A DNA stretch of 64,000 nucleotides from Marinobacterium profundum (lineage in GTDB: Bacteria > Pseudomonadota > Gammaproteobacteria > Pseudomonadales > Balneatricaceae): NCBI RefSeq assembly GCF_001528745.1, contig NZ_BCNS01000124.1, positions 62,001 to 126,000 on the forward strand, written 5' to 3'. Made by a program: the position numbers and the translations under genes. Positions 17,048 through 25,208 of this stretch are shown here, in pieces (within the stretch, counting starts at the first letter, position 1; each line of letters starts with the position of its first letter). Below the pieces are notes generated by a model. The model was given only the letters and a program-made list of their open reading frames with translations. It did no database searches and had not been told where the DNA came from.

Positions 17048-18202
17048 ATGGCTGACGTTAAACTAAGCAACATCAAGAAAAGCTACGGCGATACACCGGT
17101 TCTGCACGGTATCGACCTGGACATCAAGCACGGCGAGTTCGTGGTACTGGTCGGCGCCTCCGGCTGCGGCAAATCTACCCTGCTGCGCCTGATTGCGGGC
17201 CTGGAAGATATCAGCAGCGGCGAGCTCTGTATCGGCGAACAGCAGGTTAACAGCCTGCCACCGTCGCAGCGTGGTATCGCCATGGTGTTTCAGTCCTACG
17301 CGCTCTACCCCCATATGACGGTGTTCAAGAACATGTCCTATGGCCTCAAGATTGCAGGCAAGGGCAAAGACTTTATCGACGCCAAGGTGCGCGACGCCGC
17401 CAAGATACTGCATATCGATCACCTGCTGGAGCGCCTGCCCCGCGAGCTCTCCGGTGGTCAGCGCCAGCGTGTCGCCATTGGCCGCGCCATAGTGCGCGAC
17501 CCCAATGTATTCTTGTTCGATGAGCCACTGTCAAACCTGGATGCTGCGCTGCGGGTAAAAACCCGGGTCGAGATCGGCAAGCTGCACAAAGAACTCGGCG
17601 CCACCATCATCTATGTAACCCACGATCAGGTGGAAGCCATGACGCTGGGCGACAAGATAGTCGTCATGAACCAGGGCCGGGTCGAACAGTGCGGCACTCC
17701 GCTGGAACTTTACCAGCATCCCGCCACCCGCTTTGTAGGCGGCTTTATCGGCTCGCCCAAGATGAACTTTATCGAGGGCAAGGTTGCGGCAATAAGCCCC
17801 GAGCATATCGAGATTCAGCTCAGCAATGGCTGTCGCAGCCGTGCCTGTGTTGAGGCCGGCGATCTCAAGATCGGCGACGCTGTCACCCTGGGCGTGCGGC
17901 CCGAACACATCGAAGAGCGCAGCGACGCCGGCACCCCGCTCAGTGGTGAGGTTAGTCTGGTGGAGCGCCTGGGCGAGGCCAGCTTTATCTACATGACCCT
18001 GAGCGATGACACCGAGATGGTTGTACGCGGCAGCGGCGAGAGCACCGTTACCACTTGCGAGCATATAGAGGTATCCTTCGCCCCCCATAACGCCCACGTG
18101 TTTGACAGCAACGACCGTGCGCTGCGCAGACTCAAGCCCGGCAATGTGCATTCAACCGCACAGCTGGCAGAGCTCAAGGCCGTGGGTCAGGAAGCACTTT
18201 AA
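17048..18202 (+). CDS. Sugar ABC ATPase (MsmK/UgpC/MalK type)
   Basis: 384 residues. Walker A 'GASGCGKST' (about 37-45), Q-loop 'MVFQSYALYPHMTV', signature 'LSGGQRQRVAIGRAI' (about 135), Walker B 'VFLFDEPLSNLDA', H-loop 'VTHDQVEAM', then a C-terminal TOBE/regulatory domain (about 240-384). It powers the permease pair. Such ATPases can be shared between several sugar systems, but here it sits in the operon, 40 bp after permease 2. A hairpin terminator follows the stop. Confidence 0.95.
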   Translation: MADVKLSNIKKSYGDTPVLHGIDLDIKHGEFVVLVGASGCGKSTLLRLIAGLEDISSGELCIGEQQVNSLPPSQRGIAMVFQSYALYPHMTVFKNMSYGLKIAGKGKDFIDAKVRDAAKILHIDHLLERLPRELSGGQRQRVAIGRAIVRDPNVFLFDEPLSNLDAALRVKTRVEIGKLHKELGATIIYVTHDQVEAMTLGDKIVVMNQGRVEQCGTPLELYQHPATRFVGGFIGSPKMNFIEGKVAAISPEHIEIQLSNGCRSRACVEAGDLKIGDAVTLGVRPEHIEERSDAGTPLSGEVSLVERLGEASFIYMTLSDDTEMVVRGSGESTVTTCEHIEVSFAPHNAHVFDSNDRALRRLKPGNVHSTAQLAELKAVGQEAL

Positions 18203-18209
18203 GGAATCC

Positions 18210-18239
18210 GCCCGTGCCTATCTGCAGATAGGCGCGGGC
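18210..18239 (+). terminator. Hairpin terminator/attenuator before GntR gene
   Basis: A 30-bp near-perfect palindrome (GCCCGTGCCTATCTG against CAGATAGGCGCGGGC, one G-U pair) followed by TTTGTTG lies 7 bp past the ATPase stop and 23 bp before the regulator ATG. It should cut transcription between transporter and regulator, leaving the regulator to readthrough. Confidence 0.7.
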
Positions 18240-18262
18240 TTTGTTGCGGTACAGGATCAGCC

Positions 18263-19045
18263 ATGGACAAGACAGACAGCCTCATTCACAGCATCTTCGA
18301 CGCCCCCGTGGAAAGCTCGCGGGTCGCCAAACCTTTGTATCTGCAACTGCAGCAACGCATCCGCGATGCCATTCACAATGGCCAGCTGCAATATGGCGAG
18401 GCCATACCGCCGGAGCGGGAAATCGCCAGCAGCATGAACGTCTCCCGCGTGACTGTGCGACGCGCCATTGATGACCTGGTCACCGAGGGCCTGCTGGTGC
18501 AGCGCCAGGGCGTGGGTACCTTTGTCAGCGATCGCGTGGAGCAGCCGCTGAATTTTCTCAAAAGCTTTTCCGAAGTCATGCGCGAGCGTGGTCGCAACCC
18601 AGGTTCCAAATGGCTCGACCGCTCCCTGGGCCTGGCCAGTGACGAGGAACAGCGGGCGCTAAAGCTGGGCCCTGATGACGAGGTGGTGCGCTTTCATCGC
18701 CTGCGCACCGTAGACGATCAACCCATGGGGCTTGAAATGGCCGCCATTCCACGCCGCTTTCTCGACAACCCCTTCGCCATCAAGGATTCGCTCTATCAGG
18801 TGATGTCGGAACTGGGCCTGCGCCCGGTCAAGGCACTGCAGCGGCTGCGCGCCATCTCCATCGACGAAACCCGCGCCGCCCACCTCGGCATCCCCGTCAA
18901 CAGCGCCGTACTCTATATCGAGCGTCTGGGCCTGCTGGCCGACGATACCCCGGTGGAATTCACCCGTTCCTGGTTTCCAGGTGATGCCTACGATTTTGTC
19001 GCCGAGATACGTAATCCGGATGGCGTGCCGGTGGAAAGCTTGTAA
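18263..19045 (+). CDS. GntR/HutC-family regulator of the amino-sugar cluster
   Basis: 260 residues. N-terminal GntR winged helix: 'KPLYLQLQQRIRDAIHNGQL' then 'IPPEREIASSMNVSRVTVRRA' (about residues 50-72) and 'QGVGTFVSDRV'. C-terminal UTRA effector domain (about 100-250) with 'VVRFHRLRTVDDQPMGLEMA' and 'YIERLGLLADDTPVEFTRSW'. This is the NagR/DasR/YvoA architecture, whose members sense GlcN-6-P or GlcNAc-6-P. Position and phased TGGT half-sites in the nagB intergenic region make it the likely repressor of both arms. The effector is inferred. Confidence 0.9.
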   Translation: MDKTDSLIHSIFDAPVESSRVAKPLYLQLQQRIRDAIHNGQLQYGEAIPPEREIASSMNVSRVTVRRAIDDLVTEGLLVQRQGVGTFVSDRVEQPLNFLKSFSEVMRERGRNPGSKWLDRSLGLASDEEQRALKLGPDDEVVRFHRLRTVDDQPMGLEMAAIPRRFLDNPFAIKDSLYQVMSELGLRPVKALQRLRAISIDETRAAHLGIPVNSAVLYIERLGLLADDTPVEFTRSWFPGDAYDFVAEIRNPDGVPVESL

Positions 19046-19542
19046 CCGTATTAGGGTTTGGTGCATGCGCTGAGGACACTATCAGCGATGGGAAGGCGGG
19101 AATATATCGGAGACTGAGCCGATAGCGATATTGCGGGGGATTTGTAGGTTGGGTGAAAACCCTAAGGGTTGTAACCCAAGAACGGGGTTGTACCGCGTCA
19201 TTCCAAGATTGCCCGACTCAGGAAGTGTTACCGGTGTCGGATAATCCTGGTTTCGCCCTCTGGGGCGAGCCTCCTATGCGGGGTCTTCGGTGACCCGCCA
19301 GGATCCGTAAATTGATATACACCTGAACGCATGGAGTCACTCAACACCTCACGGCCAACAGTCACCAAAGCACACTTCCCAGTTCTGTACTCGTACCTGT
19401 ACGAACAACACCATGGAAAGCTTCATTCAGCCCTGCACTTCTAGCAGCGGCAAGTAGCATTTATTGATACTTGCTGGCGCGAATTCGTCCACTATTTCCA
19501 TACCTGTTGCGGTAAATACTACTCTTCGCCAAGAATGGCCGC
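19046..19542. other. Non-coding gap holding a hairpin repeat
   Basis: About 500 bp with no convincing gene. At 19149-19179, TTGGGTG..AACCCTAAGGGTT..TAACCCAA forms a nested hairpin of the kind common in intergenic DNA of marine gammaproteobacteria. Further on, 'CGCCCTCTGGGGCG' (about 19256) makes a short hairpin. The promoter of the next operon should lie at the right end, but I see no clear boxes. Confidence 0.6.
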
Positions 19543-20004
19543 ATGCAGCCACTCCCCCACAAGACCTTCCTGAACGCCAGAGCCGCCCAGCCCCTGATAA
19601 TACTGACGGGCCTGTTTGCGCTGCGCGTGCTTGCACAGCCTCTGTCCCTGGTGATTGACCATGCACTACTGCCAGGGTGGGACAGCTGGCAGTCGGGTGT
19701 ACTCGGCTATCCGCTTTTACTGAGCTGTCAGCTGTTGATTTTAATTGTGATGGGGCGCGTGAGCTGGCAGCTGCGGTGCGGGCTTAGCCTGCAGCGGCCC
19801 AGGCTGGGTCGTTTTCTGCTGGCCACAGGCGGCATCTATTTTGTGGCGATGCTGATCCGCGCCATGGTTGGGCTTATATGGCTTCCGTTACACCCCTGGT
19901 TCGGGAAACCCCTTCCCACCTTCTTTCACCTGCTGCTGGCCACCTGGCTGCTCTATCTGGGAATGACTCACCTGCGCTCAACGTCAAGGAGTTCGAAAAC
20001 ATGA
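19543..20004 (+). CDS. Small polytopic membrane protein, unknown
   Basis: 153 residues with four hydrophobic segments ('LIILTGLFALRVLAQPLSLV', 'GVLGYPLLLSCQLLILIVMG', 'FLLATGGIYFVAMLIRAMVG', 'FFHLLLATWLLYLGMTHL'). I recognise no family. Its stop overlaps the next ATG (ATGA at 20001-20004), so translation is coupled to the hydroxylase-GH3 fusion and a shared function is likely, for example membrane partner or electron-transfer helper of the hydroxylase domain; that role is inference. The start at 19543 is the first in-frame ATG of the hydrophobic frame; its ribosome site is not strong. Confidence 0.7.
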   Translation: MQPLPHKTFLNARAAQPLIILTGLFALRVLAQPLSLVIDHALLPGWDSWQSGVLGYPLLLSCQLLILIVMGRVSWQLRCGLSLQRPRLGRFLLATGGIYFVAMLIRAMVGLIWLPLHPWFGKPLPTFFHLLLATWLLYLGMTHLRSTSRSSKT

Positions 20005-22577
20005 TCAAAACAAGTCGGCGACTTGTGGCTTTGTTACTGTTTCCGCTCACACTCTGCCTTGGGATCGCGACTCATCTGGTGTTGCTGAACATTGGCTATG
20101 GGGTAAATATTGCCACCTTCGTGCCCATTGTCTGCGGCGCGGCGCTTATCGCCGCCATGGAGTGGCTGGTACCGGCACGCCGCATCTGGTGGCCATCAGC
20201 AAAAGAACTGAAAACCGACTGCCAGTTCATGGCGCTGGTGCAGGTCGTACTGCCACCATTGGCAGGTTTTGCCGTACTGCTAACGCTGGTGACCCCAATC
20301 CAGGCGATGGCACCTGAATTCGCCCACCTGTGGCCTTCCGAGGCTCCGCTGCTGGCCCAGTTGGTGCTGTTCCTGTTGATCGCTGATTTCAACGCCTACC
20401 TGCTGCACCGGGCAGCCCATCGCGTGCCCTGGTTATGGAAATTGCATCAGGTTCATCACTCCCCGCGCAGGCTCTACTTTCTTAACGTGGGCCGTTTCCA
20501 TCCGCTGGAGAAAATACTGCAAATACTCCTCAACACATCCCCCCTTATTCTGCTTGGGGCTGGCACCGAGGTCATCTCAGTCTATTTTGTGTTCTACGCC
20601 CTCCACGGCTTCCTGCAACACTGCAATGTAGACGTACGTCTGGGCCCGCTGAATTACATCTTCAGTGGTCCCGAGCTGCATCGCTGGCATCATTCGGCTA
20701 ACCCCGAGATTTCCGGGCATAACTTTGGCAACAACCTGATCCTGTGGGATATGGTGTTTGGTACCCGCTACCTGCCGGATAACCGGCGTGTGGTCCGGCT
20801 TGGCCTGACAAACCCTCACCCGGCACAGGATTTCAGCACCCTGCTGCGACTGCCGTTCACTTCAAAATCTGCCACTTGTGGCTCCTTGCCGCGCCTGCTG
20901 ATGTCCCTGGTGTTACGCCTGGTGAACTGGCACAACAGCCGTGACTGGGCCGCACGCAAATGGCATCCGCGCCGCGCGCAGGAACGTACACTGCGAAAAA
21001 TCCTGCAGCAGAACCAGAATTGTCGTTACGGCCGGGAGCACCAATTCGCCGACATCAAAAGTATCGATGATTTTCGTAACCGCGTGCCCATCATTAACTA
21101 TGAAGCAGTAAGGCCCTATATAGACCGTCACCTGCGTGAGGGCCGCGCTGAACTGACCCAGGCCCAGCCCCAATGCTATGCCAGAACCAGTGCAACCACC
21201 GGATCAGCCAAGCAGATTCCGTTAACCCGCTCAGGTCTGTTGGCATTGCGAATGCTGCAATGCCAATACCTTGCCACTGCCTGGACCATGGTGCCGGCTG
21301 CGTTCACCGGCTCACTGTTGTCATTCACCGGTGCAGCCCGGGAAGGCACCCTGACCAATGGCCAGCCCTTTGGCGCCATGACGGGTATTCTGTTCGATCG
21401 CCTGCCCGCGCGATTGCGGGCATATTCAGTGCTCAAACCCAGTATCTTTGAAATTGATGACTACGACCTTCGCAGCCGGACCATAGCACTGCTGGCATTG
21501 GCAGATCGCAACATCACCTGTATCACCGCCGCCAATCCAAGCTCATTGCTCCAGCTGTTACGGGTGCTGAAAGACAATGCCCAGTGCATCGCCAGAGCTC
21601 TGGTCACCGGGGATGCACGCGAGATACTTGCAAATAAAAACGCGCCTTTGCCCGATGATGTGCTCAGTGTTCCTGCGAATCCACAGCGGGCGGCTGAATT
21701 CCTCGAACTGGTCGCGGACGATCAACTGTCGTTCGCCAGGCTCTGGCCGAAAGTTGCCCTGCTCGCCACCTGGACAGGCGGCAGTTGCGGCATCACCCTG
21801 GGCAAACTGATGCCCTTAATGCCGGCTGATGTGCGGGTAACTGATCTGGGGTATGCCGCATCCGAATGCCGCGGTACCACACTGGTACCGAACACCGGTG
21901 ACCCAGGACTACCGGTGCTGAAGTCAGTATTTTTTGAGTTTGCCGAGGTGGGCAAATGGGATTCAGGACAAAAAGACACTCTGCTCATCGATCAACTCAG
22001 CGAGGGCATCGATTACTACATCATTGTGACCACCGCCAACGGACTCTATCGCTACTTCATGAATGATGTGCTGCGCGTAACCGGCTACTACGGTGCCACG
22101 CCGCTACTAAAATTTATGCGCAAAGGCGCCGGGGTGACCAACATCACGGGGGAAAAGCTTGCGGAGGATCAGGTGATCGAAGCCATGCACAGAGCAGGAC
22201 ACAGCCGCAGCTTAGAACCTGCCTTTTACCTCTTTGTCGCCAACCTGGAGGCCGCCCGATACGATATTTACGTTGAGGGCATAGAAGGCACAGACGGCAT
22301 AACAGGCTCAGAAGACGAAACCACCATCGACCTGGCGCAGGAGATCGACCGACAATTAAGCGCGCTCAATATCGAGTATGCCGCCAAACGGGGCAGCCAC
22401 AGGCTTCTGCCGCCCAGAGTCATTCACCTTGCAGATGCAGCAGGCGAGGCGTACAAGCGTGCTGCGCTGGCCTGCGGGCAGCGCGAGACACAGTTCAAAC
22501 CCAGGCTGCTGCTGGGCGAGTTGCCAAAACCCTTTCCCCTGCAGCCATTCCTGAGGCCTTTAGATGACACTGATTAG
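20001..22577 (+). CDS. Fatty-acid hydroxylase / GH3 acyl-amido synthetase fusion
   Basis: 858 residues from ATG 20001, with AAGGAG 9 nt upstream; a longer in-frame opening to 19878 is unsupported. Residues 1-270 are a membrane fatty-acid-hydroxylase/sterol-desaturase domain with the diiron His set H136-x3-H140, H149-x2-HH153, H202/H207 and H227-x2-HH231. Residues from about 310 are a GH3 domain: ATP motif 'SATTGSAKQIPLT' from S397, 'LGYAASEC', and the GH3 signature 'YRYFMNDVLRVTGY' with 'GEKLAEDQV'. GH3 enzymes adenylate a carboxylic acid and join it to an amino acid. The fusion suggests hydroxylation or desaturation of an acyl chain coupled to amide formation. Substrates are unknown. Confidence 0.88.
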   Translation: MIKTSRRLVALLLFPLTLCLGIATHLVLLNIGYGVNIATFVPIVCGAALIAAMEWLVPARRIWWPSAKELKTDCQFMALVQVVLPPLAGFAVLLTLVTPIQAMAPEFAHLWPSEAPLLAQLVLFLLIADFNAYLLHRAAHRVPWLWKLHQVHHSPRRLYFLNVGRFHPLEKILQILLNTSPLILLGAGTEVISVYFVFYALHGFLQHCNVDVRLGPLNYIFSGPELHRWHHSANPEISGHNFGNNLILWDMVFGTRYLPDNRRVVRLGLTNPHPAQDFSTLLRLPFTSKSATCGSLPRLLMSLVLRLVNWHNSRDWAARKWHPRRAQERTLRKILQQNQNCRYGREHQFADIKSIDDFRNRVPIINYEAVRPYIDRHLREGRAELTQAQPQCYARTSATTGSAKQIPLTRSGLLALRMLQCQYLATAWTMVPAAFTGSLLSFTGAAREGTLTNGQPFGAMTGILFDRLPARLRAYSVLKPSIFEIDDYDLRSRTIALLALADRNITCITAANPSSLLQLLRVLKDNAQCIARALVTGDAREILANKNAPLPDDVLSVPANPQRAAEFLELVADDQLSFARLWPKVALLATWTGGSCGITLGKLMPLMPADVRVTDLGYAASECRGTTLVPNTGDPGLPVLKSVFFEFAEVGKWDSGQKDTLLIDQLSEGIDYYIIVTTANGLYRYFMNDVLRVTGYYGATPLLKFMRKGAGVTNITGEKLAEDQVIEAMHRAGHSRSLEPAFYLFVANLEAARYDIYVEGIEGTDGITGSEDETTIDLAQEIDRQLSALNIEYAAKRGSHRLLPPRVIHLADAAGEAYKRAALACGQRETQFKPRLLLGELPKPFPLQPFLRPLDDTD

Positions 22578-23709
22578 CACACTAGAACTGCGGGATTTGC
22601 GGATTCCCTTCACCACCGCCTTTCGCCACGCCAGTGCATCACGGGCTGAAACCGAATCGGTACTGGTTATCGCCAAGTCCCCGGCAGGCCTGGTGGGCGT
22701 TGGCGAATGTTGCCCACGCAATTACGTTACCGGTGAATCCATCGAATCGGTGCGCCGATTTTTCGAGGCCCATGCCAGAGACATTATTGGAACGGTTAAC
22801 GATGTGCCTGCCCTCTTGCAGTGGGCGCTGGAACACAAGCAGGTCATAGATGCATCACCGGCTGCCTGGTGTGCGCTGGAACTTGCAGTGCTCGACCTGA
22901 TTGGACGGCTACAAAAAAAATCCCTGGAAGCACTGCTGGGGTTGCCCGAGTTACAACGGCCACACCAGTACACAGCGGTGGTGGGCGACCAGTCACCGGC
23001 CAGCTTCGAAGCAACGCTGCGCCGCTACCAGGCGCTGAATTTCAGGGATTACAAAATAAAACTGTCCGGCAACCTGGCGCGGGATCAGTCCAAATGCCAC
23101 ATGCTGGAAGCGACGGGAATCAGATACTGTCGCGCCGATGCTAACAACCTGTGGCAGGACGCCAAAACGGCCAGCGCATACCTGCACAGCCTGGCCTTCG
23201 GTTTTGTCGCCATCGAGGAGCCGCTGCAAGCTAATGACATCGCCAGCCTGATCACCCTGGCTGATTCCCTGGAGACGCTGATCATTCTCGACGAAAGCCT
23301 GGTGCGCATAGAGCAACTGGATTCACTGCACGCGGCCAGTGATCATTTCTGGTTAAACCTGCGTGCCTCGAAGCTCGGCGGCCTGAGTCGCAGCATCGCT
23401 CTAATTGATAAAGCGCGGCAACTTAACCTGAAACTTATCGTCGGCGCCCAGGTAGGCGAAACAAGTATCCTTACCCGAGCGGGCCTGACCCTGAGTGAGT
23501 ACGCCGGCGATCTTCTGCTGGCGCAGGAAGGCGCATTTGGCAGCCACCTGCTGCAATACGACATTGCCGATCCACAGCTTCAATTCAGTGCCGCAGGCAA
23601 CCTGAGCATCCACAATCACTCTGTCTCGGCAAGCCCGGGTAACGGTCTGAATCTGTCTATGGAGCTTGTTCGTGCGGCGCCCATAATTGCGCAGCAAGGG
23701 CCCGCCTGA
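22564..23709 (+). CDS. Enolase-superfamily enzyme (muconate-lactonizing/dipeptide-epimerase/acylamino-acid-racemase subgroup)
   Basis: 381 residues, overlapping the fusion gene by 14 nt. The capping domain begins 'LRDLRIPFTTAFRHASASR'. The barrel shows the KxK pair K164/K166 ('DYKIKLSG'), metal ligands D192 ('CRADANN'), E218 ('AIEEPL') and D243 ('ILDESL'), and the opposite-face K270 ('RASKLGG'). This is the full active-site set of the MLE subgroup, where two Lys residues act as acid and base in 1,1-proton transfer. Members racemise N-acyl amino acids, epimerise dipeptides or make succinylbenzoate. Next to a GH3 ligase, epimerising an N-acyl amino acid is an attractive inference; no men genes are present. 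Confidence 0.88.
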   Translation: MTLISTLELRDLRIPFTTAFRHASASRAETESVLVIAKSPAGLVGVGECCPRNYVTGESIESVRRFFEAHARDIIGTVNDVPALLQWALEHKQVIDASPAAWCALELAVLDLIGRLQKKSLEALLGLPELQRPHQYTAVVGDQSPASFEATLRRYQALNFRDYKIKLSGNLARDQSKCHMLEATGIRYCRADANNLWQDAKTASAYLHSLAFGFVAIEEPLQANDIASLITLADSLETLIILDESLVRIEQLDSLHAASDHFWLNLRASKLGGLSRSIALIDKARQLNLKLIVGAQVGETSILTRAGLTLSEYAGDLLLAQEGAFGSHLLQYDIADPQLQFSAAGNLSIHNHSVSASPGNGLNLSMELVRAAPIIAQQGPA

Positions 23710-23762
23710 GCATTGATAAAACATATGGCTCAATCACTTCCTGCAACTTCGACTCTCGACAC

Positions 23763-24329
23763 CTAGCGTATCCAGCGCTTGGCGTCGTCTATGTCCTTGG
23801 ACGGCAATCCTTTCGTCAAGTCCTCAATCATGGAGTATGAACGGCAAAGCCGTACTTCCAGCGTATTTTCATTCTGCAAGGTTCCGTCTTCTTTCACCGG
23901 CCGATTATAATACCCAACAAAATACCTATCATCGACCTTTACCAGATTGCATGTACCCCAACTGGCGGTATCATTTCTTTTCGGCCAGAAACTAAAAAAC
24001 ATTTTTGAAGCGTCGCTAAACCCCGTCATTGTGTATTTTCGACCAACTTCAGACGCTGCAGGCCCTGCATACAGTCGACGTATATCCCCTTTAATTGTAT
24101 TTCCAATCTGGCGGAAACGATAAAGATCTACCTTGGATACATTCTGGGTATTACTGTCAAAGATAACCAGAACCCACTTACCAGTGAGTGTATTTAATCG
24201 GTAAAGAGCCCATTTAAAAACCCATTTTAATGACTCATAGACAGCCGTAATAATCAAAGCAACAAATATTCCGGCCAAAGGATACTCTTTCAGCAAGGAA
24301 TTAAGATTCGCTAAAATGCTATCCAACAT
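23763..24329 (-). CDS. Membrane-anchored protein of unknown function (possible cassette gene)
   Basis: 188 residues from ATG 24329; a longer frame to 24446 looks non-coding. One strong membrane helix near the N-terminus ('YPLAGIFVALIITAVYESLK', about 14-34) is followed by a soluble domain that looks all-beta: 'LTGKWVLVIFD', 'IGNTIKGDIRRLY', 'KYTMTGFSDASKMFFSFWP', 'YFVGYYNRPV'. This layout vaguely recalls TM plus beta-barrel effectors such as Cap15 of CBASS defence, but no cyclase neighbours it and I cannot support that family. It is the outermost minus-strand gene of the cassette-like region. More AT-rich than its neighbours. Confidence 0.6.
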   Translation of the reverse strand: MLDSILANLNSLLKEYPLAGIFVALIITAVYESLKWVFKWALYRLNTLTGKWVLVIFDSNTQNVSKVDLYRFRQIGNTIKGDIRRLYAGPAASEVGRKYTMTGFSDASKMFFSFWPKRNDTASWGTCNLVKVDDRYFVGYYNRPVKEDGTLQNENTLEVRLCRSYSMIEDLTKGLPSKDIDDAKRWIR

Positions 24330-24453
24330 ATTGAAACCCTCACACCCTGAGCCCTGGCAGTACATGGCCACTAGCAGCCAACCAAACAGATCTCCATTTA
24401 CTGAGAGTAGTAGGATGCCTGGCGACCCGCAACACGAGAGACCCAACGAGCAA

Positions 24454-24640
24454 CCAGCACTTGAGGGACACGAATCCCCTGTAGCCTACATAATTCTCTG
24501 TATACGTTTGACCGGTCTTGCTCGCAGTCTCAAAAAAAACTGCTCCGCCACAGGCGCAACACGCGATACGGGTGGCCGGTTAAACCTTACCCGACAGGGA
24601 CTTTCACCCTGCAAGATACATCAAGTTTCGCTTGACGCAC
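24454..24640 (-). repeat. Group-II-intron-like 5' fragment, copy 1
   Basis: Read on the minus strand from 24640, the sequence starts GTGCG directly after GTTA of an attC site and includes 'GCAGGGTGAAAGTCCCTGTC' and GGGTAAGG. These resemble the 5' splice consensus and domain I of bacterial group II introns, a class known to insert in attC sites. A second, diverged copy lies at 26445-26633. No reverse transcriptase or domain V was found, so both are remnants at best. The intron identity is tentative; the repeat itself is certain. Confidence 0.6.
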
Positions 24641-24692
24641 TAACGCCAAAAGAAACGGCGGTGAAACCGTCCGCTTGCTTTCCTTGTTAAAA
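24637..24692 (-). other. attC-like recombination site 1
   Basis: On the minus strand: TTTTAAC (24692-24686), then AAGGAAAGC, an inverted repeat around 'GGACGGTTTCACCGCC', GGC, and GTTAGTGC (24644-24637). The 'AACAA ... GCGTTAG' polarity is that of attC top strands reading the same way as the genes. TTTTAAC complements the GTTAAAA at the other end of the GFA cassette. Confidence 0.65.
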
Positions 24693-24693
24693 A

Positions 24694-25101
24694 CTACTCT
24701 GGGAAGCCATTGAAATTATCAGCTTGCAAGCCTTGTTTGAGCCAACAGGCTTCTTCAGCGGTGAAAATATTGGCTTGCGGCTGTATATCAGGCAGCTTAT
24801 TTAGTGAACCAGCAGGCACAATGAGTGACGTTTTAGTTTTGTTTATGAAGGGTACTGCCGATCCACATACTTTACAAAAGGACTTTGAAAACTCTCGTGA
24901 AGGGTGTTCATAGTTGGCGACACTGTCTCGCCCACTAAGCCACTCGATGTTGTCAGGATCGGTAAATAAATTAGATGCAAACGCAGAGCCCGTTAATTGC
25001 TGGCACTGTTTACAATGACATTGATAGAAAGCCTTGAATCTATTTTCTACAGAGAACTTTACTGTGCCACATAGGCACTCTCCGGTTAAATTATCTTCCA
25101 T
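24694..25101 (-). CDS. GFA-family zinc protein (cassette gene)
   Basis: 135 residues of the glutathione-dependent formaldehyde-activating (GFA/CENP-V) fold. Zinc Cys clusters are visible: 'GECLCGTVKF', 'CHCKQCQQLTGSAF' and 'FCKVCGSAV'. Members are small cytoplasmic zinc proteins; a few aid glutathione-thiol adducts, most have no proven substrate. ATG 25101 follows CGGAG and lies only 18 nt from the end box of attC site 2, and the stop is 2 nt from attC site 1, the compact layout of an integron cassette. Confidence 0.88.
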   Translation of the reverse strand: MEDNLTGECLCGTVKFSVENRFKAFYQCHCKQCQQLTGSAFASNLFTDPDNIEWLSGRDSVANYEHPSREFSKSFCKVCGSAVPFINKTKTSLIVPAGSLNKLPDIQPQANIFTAEEACWLKQGLQADNFNGFPE

Positions 25102-25118
25102 ATCTCAAGTGCTCCGAG

Positions 25119-25189
25119 TTTTAACGCTTAGGTAATGGGCGCAAGCGCGCGTCAGCACGAAGCGTCCTTATTGTCTTGACTTGTTAGGT
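25119..25189 (-). other. attC-like recombination site 2
   Basis: On the minus strand: ACCTAAC (25189-25183), AAGTC, a long imperfect inverted repeat containing 'GGACGC...GCGC', CTAAGC, and GTTAAAA (25125-25119). ACCTAAC is the exact complement of GTTAGGT at 25822-25816, the other end of the cassette that it closes. Confidence 0.72.
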
Positions 25190-25208
25190 GGCTTGGGTAA
25201 TGCGTTTT

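Noticed and set aside
22564-23709. Calling the enolase-superfamily gene menC (o-succinylbenzoate synthase)
   Set aside because: Active-site residues allow it, but no menaquinone genes are nearby and the gene is coupled to a GH3 ligase, so the specific name is not supported.
24316-24690. 124-codon plus-strand frame overlapping attC 1 and intron-like copy 1
   Set aside because: It runs across the recombination site and repeat against the cassette direction, with no ribosome site or protein similarity.
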